DNA from: Actinomyces qiguomingii
GTDB lineage: Bacteria; Actinomycetota; Actinomycetes; Actinomycetales; Actinomycetaceae
Reading direction: 5' to 3'
Assembly (NCBI RefSeq): GCF_004102025.1
Contig: NZ_CP025228.1
Span: 496,001 to 560,000 of the forward strand
DNA: 64,000 nucleotides
The notes under the pieces are model-generated. The model was not told where the DNA came from. It searched no databases and saw only the letters and a list, made by a program, of their open reading frames with translations. This document shows, one piece after another, positions 52,082 through 61,511 of the stretch (position 1 is its first letter; the number at the start of each line of letters is the position of its first letter). The translations under genes and the position numbers were made by a program.

Positions 52082-53554
52082 ATGCACTATGACTGGAACC
52101 CCCGCTTTCCCGCGGGCTTCCTCTTCGGCGCCTCCAGCGCCGCCTGGCAGGTTGAGGGCGCCACCACCGAGGGCGGTCGCACACCGGCGATCATCGACCT
52201 CAACTCGCAGAAGAAGGCCCCGTTCGTGGACAACAAGTTCACCGCGGACCACTACCACCGCCATGCCGAGGACGTCGCCCTCATGAAGGAGTGCGGGTTG
52301 ACCAGCTACCGCTTTTCGATCGCCTGGCCCAGGATCATTCCGGCCGCCGACGGCGCGGTGAACCCCGACGGCATCGCCTTCTACGATCGGCTGATCGACG
52401 AGCTGTTGGCGGCCGGCATCACGCCGATCGTCACCCTCTACCACTACGACATGCCGCTGTGGGTCGAGGAGGAGCTGGGCGGCTGGCGGTCGCGCGAAGT
52501 CATTCCCGCCTTCGCGCACTACGTGCGCACCTGCTTCGAGGCCTTCGGCGACCGCGTGAAGTACTGGCTCAGTATCAACGAGCAGAACATGCAGATCTGC
52601 TACGGTGATTGGCTCGGCGTTTCCAAGGGCGTCGAGGACTGGTTCCGTGACAAGTGGAAGATCAACCACATCATGAACCTCTGTCACGCCACAGCCGTCA
52701 ACCTGTGCCATGAACTGGTTGACGGAGGCAGGATCGGGCCGGTTCCCGGCTACGTCCCCATCTACCCGGAGACCTGCCGGCCCGAGGACCAGATCGCGGC
52801 GATGAACGCGGAGGAGTTCACCGAGAAGATCTGGTGCGACACCTACGCCTACGGCGACTACTCGCCATTCCTGTACAACTACTGGCGCAACCACGACATC
52901 GACCCGGATATCCGCCCCGGTGACATCGAGACGATGAAACGGGCGAAGATCGACTTCCTTGCGGTCAACTGCTACCGGTCTAACACCGCTAAGCATGCGC
53001 CGGCGGACGCCGAGTCGCAGGAGTATCTGCTGAATGCGTCGGGGAAGAAGGGTGAACTCACCTTCTCGGTCGTCCCCGGTCAGTACGCGCTCACCCGCAA
53101 TCCTTACGTCGAATACACGGACTGGGACTGGGAGATCGACCCGGTCGCGATGCGCTACGCCCTGAGATACCTGTGGGATCATTACCGGTTGCCGATGGTG
53201 ATCACCGAGAACGGCCTCGGCGCCCACGAGTCCAAGAGCCCCGACGGGAAGGTCCACGACCCGCAGCGCCTGGACTACATCCGGGACAACCTCTACCAGA
53301 TCGGCCTGGCCATTGAGGACGGGGTAGAGGTGTTCGGCTACAACGCCTGGACCTTCACCGATCTGCTTTCCACCGGCAATGGGATGGCGAAGCGGTACGG
53401 CTTCGTTTTCATCGACACGACCGATGAGGAGCAGAAGGCGACCGACGACGTCTCGACGCTGTCCCTGACCCGCATTCCGAAGGACTCCTACTACTGGTAC
53501 CGGTCATTCATCGCCTCCGGGGCGACGCAGTGGGGTGAGGAGATGAGCGATTGA
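52082..53554 (+). CDS. GH1 6-phospho-beta-glucosidase
   Basis: 490 residues from the ATG at 52082 (AAAGGAG seven bases before). FPAGFLFGASSAAWQVEGA opens a TIM-barrel GH1 enzyme. Acid/base Glu167 is in SINEQN and nucleophile Glu376 in VITENG. Co-location with a beta-glucoside PTS permease argues for the phosphorylated substrate. RAKIDFLAVNCY and NAWTFTDLLSTGNGMAKRYG are further family signatures. The stop shares a base with the PTS start (TGATG), so the two are translated together. Confidence 0.95.
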   Translation: MHYDWNPRFPAGFLFGASSAAWQVEGATTEGGRTPAIIDLNSQKKAPFVDNKFTADHYHRHAEDVALMKECGLTSYRFSIAWPRIIPAADGAVNPDGIAFYDRLIDELLAAGITPIVTLYHYDMPLWVEEELGGWRSREVIPAFAHYVRTCFEAFGDRVKYWLSINEQNMQICYGDWLGVSKGVEDWFRDKWKINHIMNLCHATAVNLCHELVDGGRIGPVPGYVPIYPETCRPEDQIAAMNAEEFTEKIWCDTYAYGDYSPFLYNYWRNHDIDPDIRPGDIETMKRAKIDFLAVNCYRSNTAKHAPADAESQEYLLNASGKKGELTFSVVPGQYALTRNPYVEYTDWDWEIDPVAMRYALRYLWDHYRLPMVITENGLGAHESKSPDGKVHDPQRLDYIRDNLYQIGLAIEDGVEVFGYNAWTFTDLLSTGNGMAKRYGFVFIDTTDEEQKATDDVSTLSLTRIPKDSYYWYRSFIASGATQWGEEMSD

Positions 53555-54984
53555 TGGGTGTCAAGGAGGACCGCATCGCACTGAGCCGCGACCTCATCGC
53601 CTACATGGGAGGGGAGGCGAATATCGCGGCGGCGGCGCACTGCTACACCCGCCTGCGACTCACGGCCAAGGACCCGTCCAAGATAGACGAGGACGCCATC
53701 CAGAAGAGGGACGGGGTACTCGGCCTGGTCAAGCGCAACGGCCAGTACCAGGTCGTGGTCGGTCCGGAGGCGACCGACCTGTACCACGAGTTCGTGCAAC
53801 TAGGCGAATTCGAGTCCGCCGGTGGCGCCGTCGACGAGCAGGCCGCGGCGGAGGACGCCCAGCGGTCCGCGGGGAGTGCCGAGGCGGCCGAGGGGGGACG
53901 GCGTGGGAGGATGACCGGCGTCCTGGACTTCATTGGCGGCACCTTCTCCCCGGTGATTCCCGTACTGATTGCGGGCGGCCTGACCGGGGCCGTGCTGACC
54001 GTGCTGACGAACTTCTTCCACGTCGCCGACGCCTCCGGCACCTATCAGGTCTTTTACGCCGTCAACCAGGCCGCCTTCTACTTCCTGCCCGTGTTCATCG
54101 GTTTCAGTGCGGCACGAAAGCTGAACGTGGATGGCTACCTGGGTGCTTTCCTCGGCACGGTACTGCTGTACGAGACGATCAACGGGGCGGAGGGGCTGAC
54201 CTTCGCGGATATCCCGGTAGCCCAAGTCACCTACAACACCACGGTGTTCCCGATCATTCTGGGCACCTGGTTCATGAGCGTGGCCTACCGTTTTTTCGTG
54301 CGACTCCTTCCGGGGGCATTGCGCGCCGTGTTCCTACCGTTGCTGACCATGTTGGTGACGGTCCCGGTGACGCTGCTGGCACTGGGACCGATAGGGAACG
54401 TGCTCGGCGGCTGGCTGGCGAGTGGGGTCACGGCGGTGTACGAGGCCGCTCCGCCGCTGGCCGTGCTCGTCATTGGGGCGACGACGCCATTCCTGGTGTT
54501 CTTCGGCATGAACAATGCGCTGTACCCGGTGATCTTCGCCCTGTTCGAATCGATTGGCGGCGATCCTTTGGTGATGGCAGGAATGCTGGCGGCGAACGTG
54601 TCCGTGGGCGCCGCCTGCATCGCCGTGGGGATCGGATCCCGGGAGGTGAAAACGAAGTCGGTGGCTATCTCCGCCGGCATCACCGGCCTGCTGGGCATCA
54701 CCGAACCCGGCGTATACGGCGTGCTGTTCCCGCTGCGCCGCCCGTTGATCGCCGCCGTCATCGGCGGTGGCGCCGGAGGGCTACTGGCCGGCCTGCTGGG
54801 CACCACCCAGTACGTCATCGCCAGCCCGAGCTTCGCCTCGCTGCCCGCCTATATCCCCGCCGACGGCTCAATGTCGAACTTCTACGGGGCGATCGGGGTG
54901 GCAGTCTTCTCGGTGGTGGTCGCCTTCACCGCGGCATGGCTGCTCGGAACCGGAAGGAATGAGAGGACGCCGCAGGCAGAATAA
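53554..54984 (+). CDS. PTS beta-glucoside-type EIIBC permease
   Basis: 476 residues from the ATG at 53554. The EIIB domain comes first (about 1-80), with the phospho-Cys30 in AHCYTRLRL; a Ala/Glu/Gly linker follows; the EIIC membrane domain (about 125-465) has some ten helices and the IGFSAARKLNVDGYLGAFLG and ITEPGVYGVLFPLRRP patterns of the glucose/beta-glucoside family. No EIIA domain is fused, so an EIIA protein must act in trans. Imports and phosphorylates the glucoside that the GH1 enzyme then hydrolyses. Confidence 0.93.
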   Translation: MGVKEDRIALSRDLIAYMGGEANIAAAAHCYTRLRLTAKDPSKIDEDAIQKRDGVLGLVKRNGQYQVVVGPEATDLYHEFVQLGEFESAGGAVDEQAAAEDAQRSAGSAEAAEGGRRGRMTGVLDFIGGTFSPVIPVLIAGGLTGAVLTVLTNFFHVADASGTYQVFYAVNQAAFYFLPVFIGFSAARKLNVDGYLGAFLGTVLLYETINGAEGLTFADIPVAQVTYNTTVFPIILGTWFMSVAYRFFVRLLPGALRAVFLPLLTMLVTVPVTLLALGPIGNVLGGWLASGVTAVYEAAPPLAVLVIGATTPFLVFFGMNNALYPVIFALFESIGGDPLVMAGMLAANVSVGAACIAVGIGSREVKTKSVAISAGITGLLGITEPGVYGVLFPLRRPLIAAVIGGGAGGLLAGLLGTTQYVIASPSFASLPAYIPADGSMSNFYGAIGVAVFSVVVAFTAAWLLGTGRNERTPQAE

Positions 54985-55205
54985 GTGGCTTGTCCGGTTT
55001 GGCTTGTCCCAAAATTCGACACTCCACCCCAGCATCCGGCGCCCGACACGTGGCGAAACCACCGGCGGCCGTGACCGTCGCAGTGGACACACGAAGCCAC
55101 CAGATCGTTCCGGCACGCACGCCGGGAACACTCCTCCCCACCGGCCCTACATCCCTACTGGGTCTCCAGCCCCCGGCCCACTCCCAAACCCAAAAAACCG
55201 CACAG

Positions 55206-55243
55206 AACCGAACTCGATCGTCACAACAACCGAACTCGACGAT
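55206..55243 (-). repeat. 22-bp repeat array, site E (2 units)
   Basis: Two ACCGAACTCGA units 22-23 bases apart, 20 bases before CRISPR array 3. The rest of 54985-55263 shows no gene. Confidence 0.7.
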
Positions 55244-55263
55244 CGGGAGGCGGGCGCACCTCC

Positions 55264-55658
55264 GTCTTAACGCACCTGGAGGTGCGAGGTGCTTCCTGAC
55301 CGACAACATCAAGCGGCTGAAGCCGGGCGAGCTGTTGGTCTTAATGCACCTGGAGGTGCGAGGTGCTTCCTGCCCCTGGAGCTCTGGCCTCCGCAGGCTA
55401 GCTTCCCCCTGTCTTAATGCACCTGGAGGTGCGAGGTGCTTCCTGACTCATTGCGGCAACCGCTCTTGAGGTGGCCGGCGGCAGTCTTAATGCACCTGGA
55501 GGTGCGAGGTGCTTCCTGACGTAACACGCCCACGCCCACGCCCACGCGTCTTAATGCACCTGGAGGTGCGAGGTGCTTCCTGACAGCAATGAAGGCGAAC
55601 AGCGACAAGCACGCCCCGCACGTCTTAATGCACCTGGAGGTGCGAGGTGCTTCCTGAC
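55264..55658 (-). CRISPR. CRISPR array 3 (6 repeats, 5 spacers, minus strand)
   Basis: Reverse-complement repeats at 55264, 55338, 55411, 55484, 55548 and 55622, each 37 bases, same consensus as arrays 1 and 2. Spacers are 37, 36, 36, 27 and 37 bases. The repeats at 55264 and 55338 each have one change, and the leader lies to the right, so the oldest end is on the left. The 27-base spacer (55521-55547) is a CCCACG-type tandem run. No cas genes are adjacent; the nearest are about 26 kb away. Confidence 0.95.
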
Positions 55659-55913
55659 CCCTGCCTCTGGAAACCGCGTCATACCGCCACTTCCAGAGGC
55701 CAGATCGCCACCGACCCCGCAAGCACCCCACGAGACCGGCTAACACCACCCCAAAACTACCACCTTTCGTTGAAAACAAGCCAAGCGCCACCGACACCCC
55801 CCAAGACCCCTCCAGCCACCAACTTTCAACGAAGTCATGCGGAAAAGTCGGGGTCAAAACGCACTAAACTTTGTACCGTAGACCAAATCGCAACCTCACC
55901 GCCACACCCCACC
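55659..55913 (-). promoter_or_regulatory. CRISPR leader 3 (full length)
   Basis: Reverse complement of leader 2 over 255 bases with few changes, including the TTCGTTGAAA/TTTCAACGAA pair. Transcription of array 3 should run leftward from here. Confidence 0.85.
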
Positions 55914-55960
55914 AACACCACACCAACCACCTGCGCCCCACCGGAACCACAAGCCACACA

Positions 55961-56176
55961 CCCGGACACCACCCACCTGCACCCAACCAGCACTACCGAC
56001 CACCCGGACGCCACCCACCTGCACCCCAGCCAGCACCGCCGCCAAGCACCACCTCGAACACCCACCTACCCCGCCGGGACCTCTACTACGCCACTTCACC
56101 GTTGAGTACGCCACTTAGGACTCTGCTGAACGGTCCAGAGCCCTTCAACAAACACCTAAGTGGCGTAGTAGAGCCC
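55961..56176. repeat. Tandem and inverted repeats beside leader 3
   Basis: Two units of about 40 bases based on CACCCGGAC.CCACCCACC (55961-56035), then a 16-bp inverted repeat CTCTACTACGCCACTT (56081-56096) with its complement at 56158-56173, then a 20-bp direct repeat (GTAGTAGAGCCC...ACCGG) to about 56212. It may be the remains of another small mobile element. This gap (55914-56235) has no gene. Confidence 0.6.
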
Positions 56177-56235
56177 GAACCGGAGTAGTAGAGCCCCAAC
56201 CGGAGTAGTAAACCCACCGACCCCGGCCCCAACAC

Positions 56236-56750
56236 GGCTCTTCCAGTTTGAGGGTGCTGGCGGTGGTGGGCGTCGACCCAGGCGGCTACCGGCCTCGTAC
56301 TTGGACCGCGTTACTGCGGATGGACCGGGCTACCGCGCATGGACCGTCTGAGAGTGCGTTCCAGGCAGTCCAACGGCAGCCAGACGGTCCATCCGCAACC
56401 AGGCGGTCCATCCGCAACCAGACGGTCCATCCGCAGCCCAATCGGACAAGGGATGCCCCGGTCGACAACCAGACGCCCTAGCCTGCCCACCACACCAGGA
56501 CGGTAGACCAGCACCTGGGAGTCAAAGTGTCCAGAATCGACACGAACACCCCGCCCCACCCAGTACACGCCCTGAAACTCGTTGAAACCATGCGGACCTG
56601 GTAGACGGCGTCGGGCGGGGGAGCATCGTTCGTGCCGAATCCGGACACTCCCCCCGCCCCGCCAGCCCCACCAACCGAACTCGATCGTCATATCGACCGA
56701 ACTCGACGGTAATAACGACCGAACTCGGCGAACACGTGCTCAGACCGGAA
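56236..56750. mobile_element. ISL3-like MITE, copy 3 (right end decayed)
   Basis: Left end GGCTCTTCCAGTTTGAGGG at 56236. The parts follow in the order of copies 1 and 2: 19-bp array (56363-56438), hairpin (56525-56649), 22-bp array (56673-56732). The right end is recognisable only as CTCAGACCGGAAGGA. No target duplication was found. It abuts the 3' end of the ABC permease gene. Confidence 0.78.
56673..56732 (-). repeat. 22-bp repeat array, site F (3 units)
   Basis: Three ACCGAACTCGA units at 22-base spacing inside MITE copy 3, about 50 bases beyond the stop of the minus-strand permease gene. Confidence 0.78.
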
Positions 56751-56785
56751 GGAAGGAGCGGGCTCCGGCGGCGTCGGGCTCGGGG

Positions 56786-59008
56786 CTACTCGAACCGTAC
56801 CGTCGCGGAGGCGACCATCCGGGCCGCCGCGCGCGTACTCGCCAACGCGGCGACGCCGACCATCGCCAGGCACCCGCCGAGCACCACGTAGTAGGAGCCC
56901 GCGGGCCAACCGACTCCCCGTGACGAGGTACCGGCGATGACGGTCCACGCCGTGTACACCGCCGCGCCGATGCTCAGCGCCAGCACCGTGCCCACGGGGA
57001 GCAGCATCTCCCAGGCCACCGCCCGCCGCAGCGTCCGGTGGGGCATCCCGACCAGGCGCAGCAGGGACAGTACCCGCCGTCGTGCCAGCAGCGAGGAGAC
57101 GGTGGACACCGCCAGCGCCGCCGTCGACACCCCCGCTGCGATGAGTATGCCGATGTAACCCAGGACCGCGAACTGATTCTCCAGGGCGGCGGCGGAGGCG
57201 ACCACATTGTCGAAGCGTGAGATCGGGTAGTGGGTCAGCCCTTCACCCACCGCGGTCACCATGGCGGTGCGGGCGCGCTCCACCGAGGCCGACTCGCCAT
57301 CGGTCGCGACCAGCAGCATGGCCGCGGCATCGGCCTCGGGCGCGGTATACGGCCGCGGATCCGCAACGTCGTTGAGGAGCCAGTCCCAGCCGACGCTGAC
57401 CCACTCCGAGTTCTCGGCCGTGCCCGGTGAATCGGCGTCGAAGGCGCCCAGGGCGCGGGCCTCCTCTGTCCGCAGCGCCAGCCGCATGGAGGCATCCTCG
57501 GAATCGCCCGATGCGTCCAGGGCGACGGCTACGGCGGTCACGCCCTCGACCTGTGCAATCTGCGGGGCCGTCTGTTCGAGTGCGTCTGCGGCGCCGGGCT
57601 GGGACAGCGTGTACAGCGTCGTCGGCGCCAGGTAACCACTGCCCTGGTTGAGCACCGGGGTGCCGGCGGCGGCGGTGATGGCGACTGCGAATAGGGTCAC
57701 CGCGTACACGGCGACGACAAGGCCGCCGACGGCACGGAAGGTCGCCCGGGGATGCTGGACCATCCTGCCCAGACCGATCACCTGCGCCGCGTTGCGGGCG
57801 CGGCGTTGTGCCAGGCGAGCAGCCCATGAGGTCAGCAGGGGACCGGCCCACAGCAGTCCCAGCATGGTCAGCACGAATGAGGCCACCAGAAGTTCGCCAG
57901 TGGGCATGACGGCGGCCCACGCCGAGCCGGATTCGACGGCGCTGGTGAGAATGCGCACCGTCGTCAGTCCCGCCAGGCCCAATAGCAGGGGCAGGAGGGA
58001 GCGCAGCCGCGGCGGGCGTTCGCGGCGTTCGCGGGAGGCGCCCAGCGGGCCGACGTCGGCCCGCAACGTCGTCCACCAGGTCACCACCGTCGCCATCAGG
58101 GGGATGGCGACGACGGTTGCGCCGATGACGCCCGGGGTGGCGAGCAGATCCGCCGGGAAGAACCGCGAGGAGCCGATTTCGATGCGCGCCGCCAGTGGAA
58201 TCAGGGCGAGGTAGGTGAGGACGCCGAGCACCGCCCCCACAAGCGCGGTCACGCCGGTCTCCGCCGCGGCGATCCGCGCTACTCGTCCGGGAGTGGCGCC
58301 GATCAGCCGCAGGGTGGCGAAGCGCTCGGCGCGCTGAGCCGCACCGAGACCGGTGACGATGGCGATCAGCAGCAGCACCGGTACGAGCACGGCGATCGCC
58401 CCGATGATGGCGACGATCCGGTAGGCCACGGAGGCGTAGTCGTAGCCGATGAACTCGGTGACCACTAGGGGAGCGCTCGCACCGTCCCACTCCAGCACGC
58501 GTGACTGCTCCACGCCGGACACCAGCACCAGGGAGTCCGGCCCCTCGATGGCGTCGTCGGACAGGACTCCCACTTGCTCGCCGTAGCGCTCGCCCAACTG
58601 GTCGGCCGGTACGGCATCAATGAGTTCGGCCAGGGCGGGGGAGGCGAGGTACTGGCCCGGGCGAGGCACGACCTCGGAGCCGGGTATGCGCACGCGGGTG
58701 TCCGGCGTGGCGGCGACAAGCACGACGGTGATCACCCGGTCCTCGTAGTGGTCTAGGCCGGCGACGGCGGCGGCGGTGTCCGGTGTTAAGACGGTGTCCG
58801 CCGCCAGCTCCTGCGTCACCTCCGGATTAGTCACCATCAGATCGGTCCAGGTGGAGCGCTCCGAACGCACCCCGAATGCCTGCCCGGCGGCGGCCAGCAG
58901 CAGGAAGAGCGCGACGCCGATCATGACGCCCGCCGTGATTCCCGCAAGACGGCGGCGGGAGGCGCGGTCGCCGGACACCACCAGGCGGGTCAGGGAGAGC
59001 GTGCTCAT
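56786..59008 (-). CDS. FtsX-like ABC transporter permease
   Basis: 740 residues. One helix near the N-terminus (about 25-45), a large extracellular domain, a core of three FtsX-type helices (about 190-320), two helices (about 340-400), then a second extracellular domain and three last helices (about 625-725). This is the double FtsX layout of MacB-like permeases that move peptides, lipids or drugs outward. The start overlaps the stop of the ATPase gene by four bases. Substrate is unknown. Confidence 0.92.
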   Translation of the reverse strand: MSTLSLTRLVVSGDRASRRRLAGITAGVMIGVALFLLLAAAGQAFGVRSERSTWTDLMVTNPEVTQELAADTVLTPDTAAAVAGLDHYEDRVITVVLVAATPDTRVRIPGSEVVPRPGQYLASPALAELIDAVPADQLGERYGEQVGVLSDDAIEGPDSLVLVSGVEQSRVLEWDGASAPLVVTEFIGYDYASVAYRIVAIIGAIAVLVPVLLLIAIVTGLGAAQRAERFATLRLIGATPGRVARIAAAETGVTALVGAVLGVLTYLALIPLAARIEIGSSRFFPADLLATPGVIGATVVAIPLMATVVTWWTTLRADVGPLGASRERRERPPRLRSLLPLLLGLAGLTTVRILTSAVESGSAWAAVMPTGELLVASFVLTMLGLLWAGPLLTSWAARLAQRRARNAAQVIGLGRMVQHPRATFRAVGGLVVAVYAVTLFAVAITAAAGTPVLNQGSGYLAPTTLYTLSQPGAADALEQTAPQIAQVEGVTAVAVALDASGDSEDASMRLALRTEEARALGAFDADSPGTAENSEWVSVGWDWLLNDVADPRPYTAPEADAAAMLLVATDGESASVERARTAMVTAVGEGLTHYPISRFDNVVASAAALENQFAVLGYIGILIAAGVSTAALAVSTVSSLLARRRVLSLLRLVGMPHRTLRRAVAWEMLLPVGTVLALSIGAAVYTAWTVIAGTSSRGVGWPAGSYYVVLGGCLAMVGVAALASTRAAARMVASATVRFE

Positions 59009-59826
59009 CGGACCTGCTCCTCGCCGTCGGGCCGGGCTGCGGCGAGCAGGCCGTTGTTGAGGCTGACGCGCCCGTCGCGGATGATCACCTCGCGGTCGGC
59101 GTAGGCGGCGATGCGGCTGTCGTGAGTGACGACCACCAGCGTGGAGCGCGTGGCTCGGGAGGCCTCGAGCAGAGCGCTCATTGTCTGCTCGGCGGCCAGG
59201 GAGTCCAGGGAGCCGGTGGGTTCGTCGGCGAACAGGACGCGCGGCGAGGTGACCAGGGCGCGGGCGACGGCGACGCGTTGGGCCTGCCCGCCCGAGAGCT
59301 GGGTGGGCAGTTTGCGCTCGTGCTCGCCCAAGTCGAGGGCCGCCAGTTGGGTATGCGAGCGTTCCAGGGCCTCCCGGCGCGAGACGCCTGCCAGCAGCAG
59401 CGGCAGCGTCACGTTGTCCAGCGCCGACAGGTCCGGCAGGAGCTGACCGAACTGGAAGATGAAGCCGAACTCGGCCAGGCGCAGGCGGGCGCGGTCGGCC
59501 TCGCCCAGGGCGGCGACGTCGCGGCCGCCGTAGTGCACGTTGCCGGCGTTCGGCGTAAGCACTCCCGCCAGCACGTGCAGCAGCGTGGACTTGCCCGAGC
59601 CGGAGGGGCCGGTGATGGCCAGGACCTCGCCCGCGGCGATGTCGAGGTCGATGCCGCGCAGGGCGCGGGTGCTTCCGAAGGTGAGCTTCAGTCCGCGCGC
59701 CCGCATGATCACTTCGGGCGCCGATGCCGAGGCGGGTGAGGTGGTGGGTGAAGCGGCTCCTGATGGCGCCGCAGACGGTAGGGCTGAAACGGGTGCGGAG
59801 GATGAGTTTGAGGGTGCTGTACTCAT
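59005..59826 (-). CDS. ABC transporter ATP-binding protein (MacB/LolD-like)
   Basis: 273 residues from the ATG at 59826, overlapping the PadR stop (ATGA). Walker [11 protein letters not shown]-loop [14 protein letters not shown], signature LSGGQAQR, Walker B RVLFADEP and H-loop VVTHD are all present. A Ser/Ala/Pro-rich head of about 35 residues precedes the domain. Pairs with the FtsX-like permease that follows. Confidence 0.95.
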   Translation of the reverse strand: MSTAPSNSSSAPVSALPSAAPSGAASPTTSPASASAPEVIMRARGLKLTFGSTRALRGIDLDIAAGEVLAITGPSGSGKSTLLHVLAGVLTPNAGNVHYGGRDVAALGEADRARLRLAEFGFIFQFGQLLPDLSALDNVTLPLLLAGVSRREALERSHTQLAALDLGEHERKLPTQLSGGQAQRVAVARALVTSPRVLFADEPTGSLDSLAAEQTMSALLEASRATRSTLVVVTHDSRIAAYADREVIIRDGRVSLNNGLLAAARPDGEEQVR

Positions 59827-60347
59827 GCCCGGACCTCCTGGCGCAGCTCGCTCAAGCGGGCGGCGGTCAGGTCGATCCAGCGCAGGTCGGCCTCCAGGTG
59901 GTACAGGGCGTGGTCGGCGATGAGGATCGTGTGCAGGTCGGCTCTCTCCTTGCGGCGGGTGATCTCGCGCATCCGGGCGGTGTGGGCGGCGCGCTGCAGG
60001 TCCAGGAGGCGCTCGGCGTCGTCGTCGAGCAGGAGGGCGATGATGGTCTTGGCGAACAGATCGGCCTGGATGGAGTCCGAGGGGACCTCGGGGCTGCGGA
60101 TCCACTCCTCTACGGCGGCGCGCCCGCGTGCGGTGATCTCGTAGCGCTTGCGTTCCGGGCCGGCGCCCGCCTCTGCCCCGGTCTGGATGATCAGGCCGTC
60201 GCGCAGTAGGCGGGCGAGAGCTGCGTAGACCTGCCCGAAGGCGAGTGGCTTGGTGTCGGCGAACCAGCGGTCCCAGTGCGTTTTGAGGTCGTAGCCGTAG
60301 CCGGGGCCGGTGCCGAGTAGGCCGAGGAGCGTGAGGCGAGTATCCAT
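59823..60347 (-). CDS. PadR-family transcriptional regulator
   Basis: 174 residues from the ATG at 60347 (MDTRLTLLGLLGTGPGYGYDL). N-terminal winged helix (about 1-85: PLAFGQVYAALARLLRDGLI, RKRYEITARGRAAVEEW) and a C-terminal helical dimerisation region as in Vir-type PadR proteins. It heads an operon with the two ABC genes and likely represses it until a substrate is sensed. A palindrome lies just upstream. Confidence 0.92.
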   Translation of the reverse strand: MDTRLTLLGLLGTGPGYGYDLKTHWDRWFADTKPLAFGQVYAALARLLRDGLIIQTGAEAGAGPERKRYEITARGRAAVEEWIRSPEVPSDSIQADLFAKTIIALLLDDDAERLLDLQRAAHTARMREITRRKERADLHTILIADHALYHLEADLRWIDLTAARLSELRQEVRA

Positions 60348-60354
60348 GAACGGG

Positions 60355-60376
60355 ACTATACACGCGAGGTATACTT
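60355..60376 (-). promoter_or_regulatory. Putative PadR operator/promoter
   Basis: AGTATACCTCGCGTGTATAGT (read on the minus strand, split as GTATAC and GTATAG halves) is an imperfect palindrome 8-28 bases before the padR start and includes a TATACT-like -10 box. Fits autoregulation. Confidence 0.5.
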
Positions 60377-60512
60377 GTGGTGTGTAGTTGAGGTGCGGCA
60401 CGAGCGCTCCGCGCCCTTGGCATCGTGACGCACTGCTGGGTGGGCAACGCAGCTACCTGCCGTTACCCACCCAGCCTTGTAGATCGGCGTCTTCTTCTGG
60501 CGATGCGCGATG

Positions 60513-61085
60513 CTAGTGCGGGGTGGACGCCTCGTGCTCAGTGCCGGCGGGCCTGGTGTGAAGTGTCCTGCGCGCTTGTCCGATCGATTCCCCGATCCAC
60601 CACGTGGCGATAAGTGCCAGGGGTGTTGCGGCCATCAGGGAGAAGTCGTTGCCCGCTAGTGCGAGCCGCGGCTCACCGGGCCATGCCGTCGCAGCGGCGA
60701 GGAGAACCGCGATGGTGAGGTTCCTGCCGGCGATTGCCCAGTTGACTGTCGACTGCCGCAGCGCCCCGAAGCAGCCGCACTCGTTGGCCAGTCTCCGCGT
60801 GACGGCCTGAGCGACCGCAGCGGCGAGGATGAGGTAAAAAGCGGCACCTGTCCAGGAGACGACTCTGGGCCACATGCCCAGGACCAGTGCTGTCCCCAGG
60901 ACCAGTTCGGTGGCGGGCAATGTGACGGCGACGACGACCGCAACTGATCGAGGAGCCAGGCGATAACCTTCAACGACGCTGACGTTCTTCGCGAAAGTCT
61001 GGCGGTGTTTCCCCTGCGCGGCCGCAATGAGGATCGCACCCGCAAGAATTCTGACGACTCCGAATGCCCACGCCATGCTGGTCAT
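60513..61085 (-). CDS. MauE-like membrane protein
   Basis: 190 residues, four membrane helices (about 5-22, 48-70, 78-98 and 118-160 region). The conserved CGCFG motif (ANECGCFGAL) is the signature of MauE/DoxX-like proteins linked to disulfide formation. The start overlaps the upstream gene stop (ATGA). The likely role is redox support for a secreted protein; the upstream gene encodes one. Confidence 0.88.
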   Translation of the reverse strand: MTSMAWAFGVVRILAGAILIAAAQGKHRQTFAKNVSVVEGYRLAPRSVAVVVAVTLPATELVLGTALVLGMWPRVVSWTGAAFYLILAAAVAQAVTRRLANECGCFGALRQSTVNWAIAGRNLTIAVLLAAATAWPGEPRLALAGNDFSLMAATPLALIATWWIGESIGQARRTLHTRPAGTEHEASTPH

Positions 61086-61459
61086 CTCATTCTTTCGGAG
61101 ACCTGTGCTCCTGTCTGGTCTCCCGACAGCAAAGTCGAGGTGATTGTCAGGACTCCGTTTTGTTGTGACGCCACCTTCTCGACAACGGAGTCGTCTGCGA
61201 TGTCACCTTTGGCTCTTGCCCAGGTTCTCTGCCCCTTCGAGTCCTTACGCTCCTCGAACTCAAGGATGTTCGTCAGCGACTGTTGGTTCCAGTCGCGGTC
61301 GCGGTACGGGGCGGCATGGGCTGATGTCATCTCGGGGAAGAGGAACTGAATGAGACCGATAAGGCCCGCACCTCCAGCGGTTCCGATGAGGGTGCGCCGT
61401 GGCCACCTCCTACCTTGGGTGGTGTGAGGGCGATTGCGAAGACGGCTTTGTCTTGTCAT
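61082..61459 (-). CDS. Small Tat-type secreted protein
   Basis: 125 residues; AAAGGAA lies before the ATG. Twin Arg (GRRWPRRTLIG) and a hydrophobic core ending TSAHA suggest Tat export. The mature part is about 80 residues, has no Cys, and matches no family I know. Coupled by ATGA to the MauE-like gene. Confidence 0.7.
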   Translation of the reverse strand: MTRQSRLRNRPHTTQGRRWPRRTLIGTAGGAGLIGLIQFLFPEMTSAHAAPYRDRDWNQQSLTNILEFEERKDSKGQRTWARAKGDIADDSVVEKVASQQNGVLTITSTLLSGDQTGAQVSERMR

Positions 61460-61482
61460 GGTTGGTTCCTTTTGGTGCAGGG

Positions 61483-61511
61483 ATTATCATAGCTGTCGCT
61501 AATGCAATCAA
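61483..61511 (-). promoter_or_regulatory. Putative promoter of the Tat protein/MauE operon
   Basis: On the minus strand TTGATT and TATGATAAT are spaced like -35 and -10 boxes 24-50 bases before the start. The area is unusually A/T-rich for this genome. Confidence 0.4.

Noticed and set aside
52034..53257. 407-codon minus-strand frame
   Set aside because: Antisense to the GH1 gene with conserved catalytic residues.
57243..58490. 415-codon minus-strand frame
   Set aside because: Different frame of the FtsX-like permease gene; Arg/His/Gly-rich composition is typical of a shadow.
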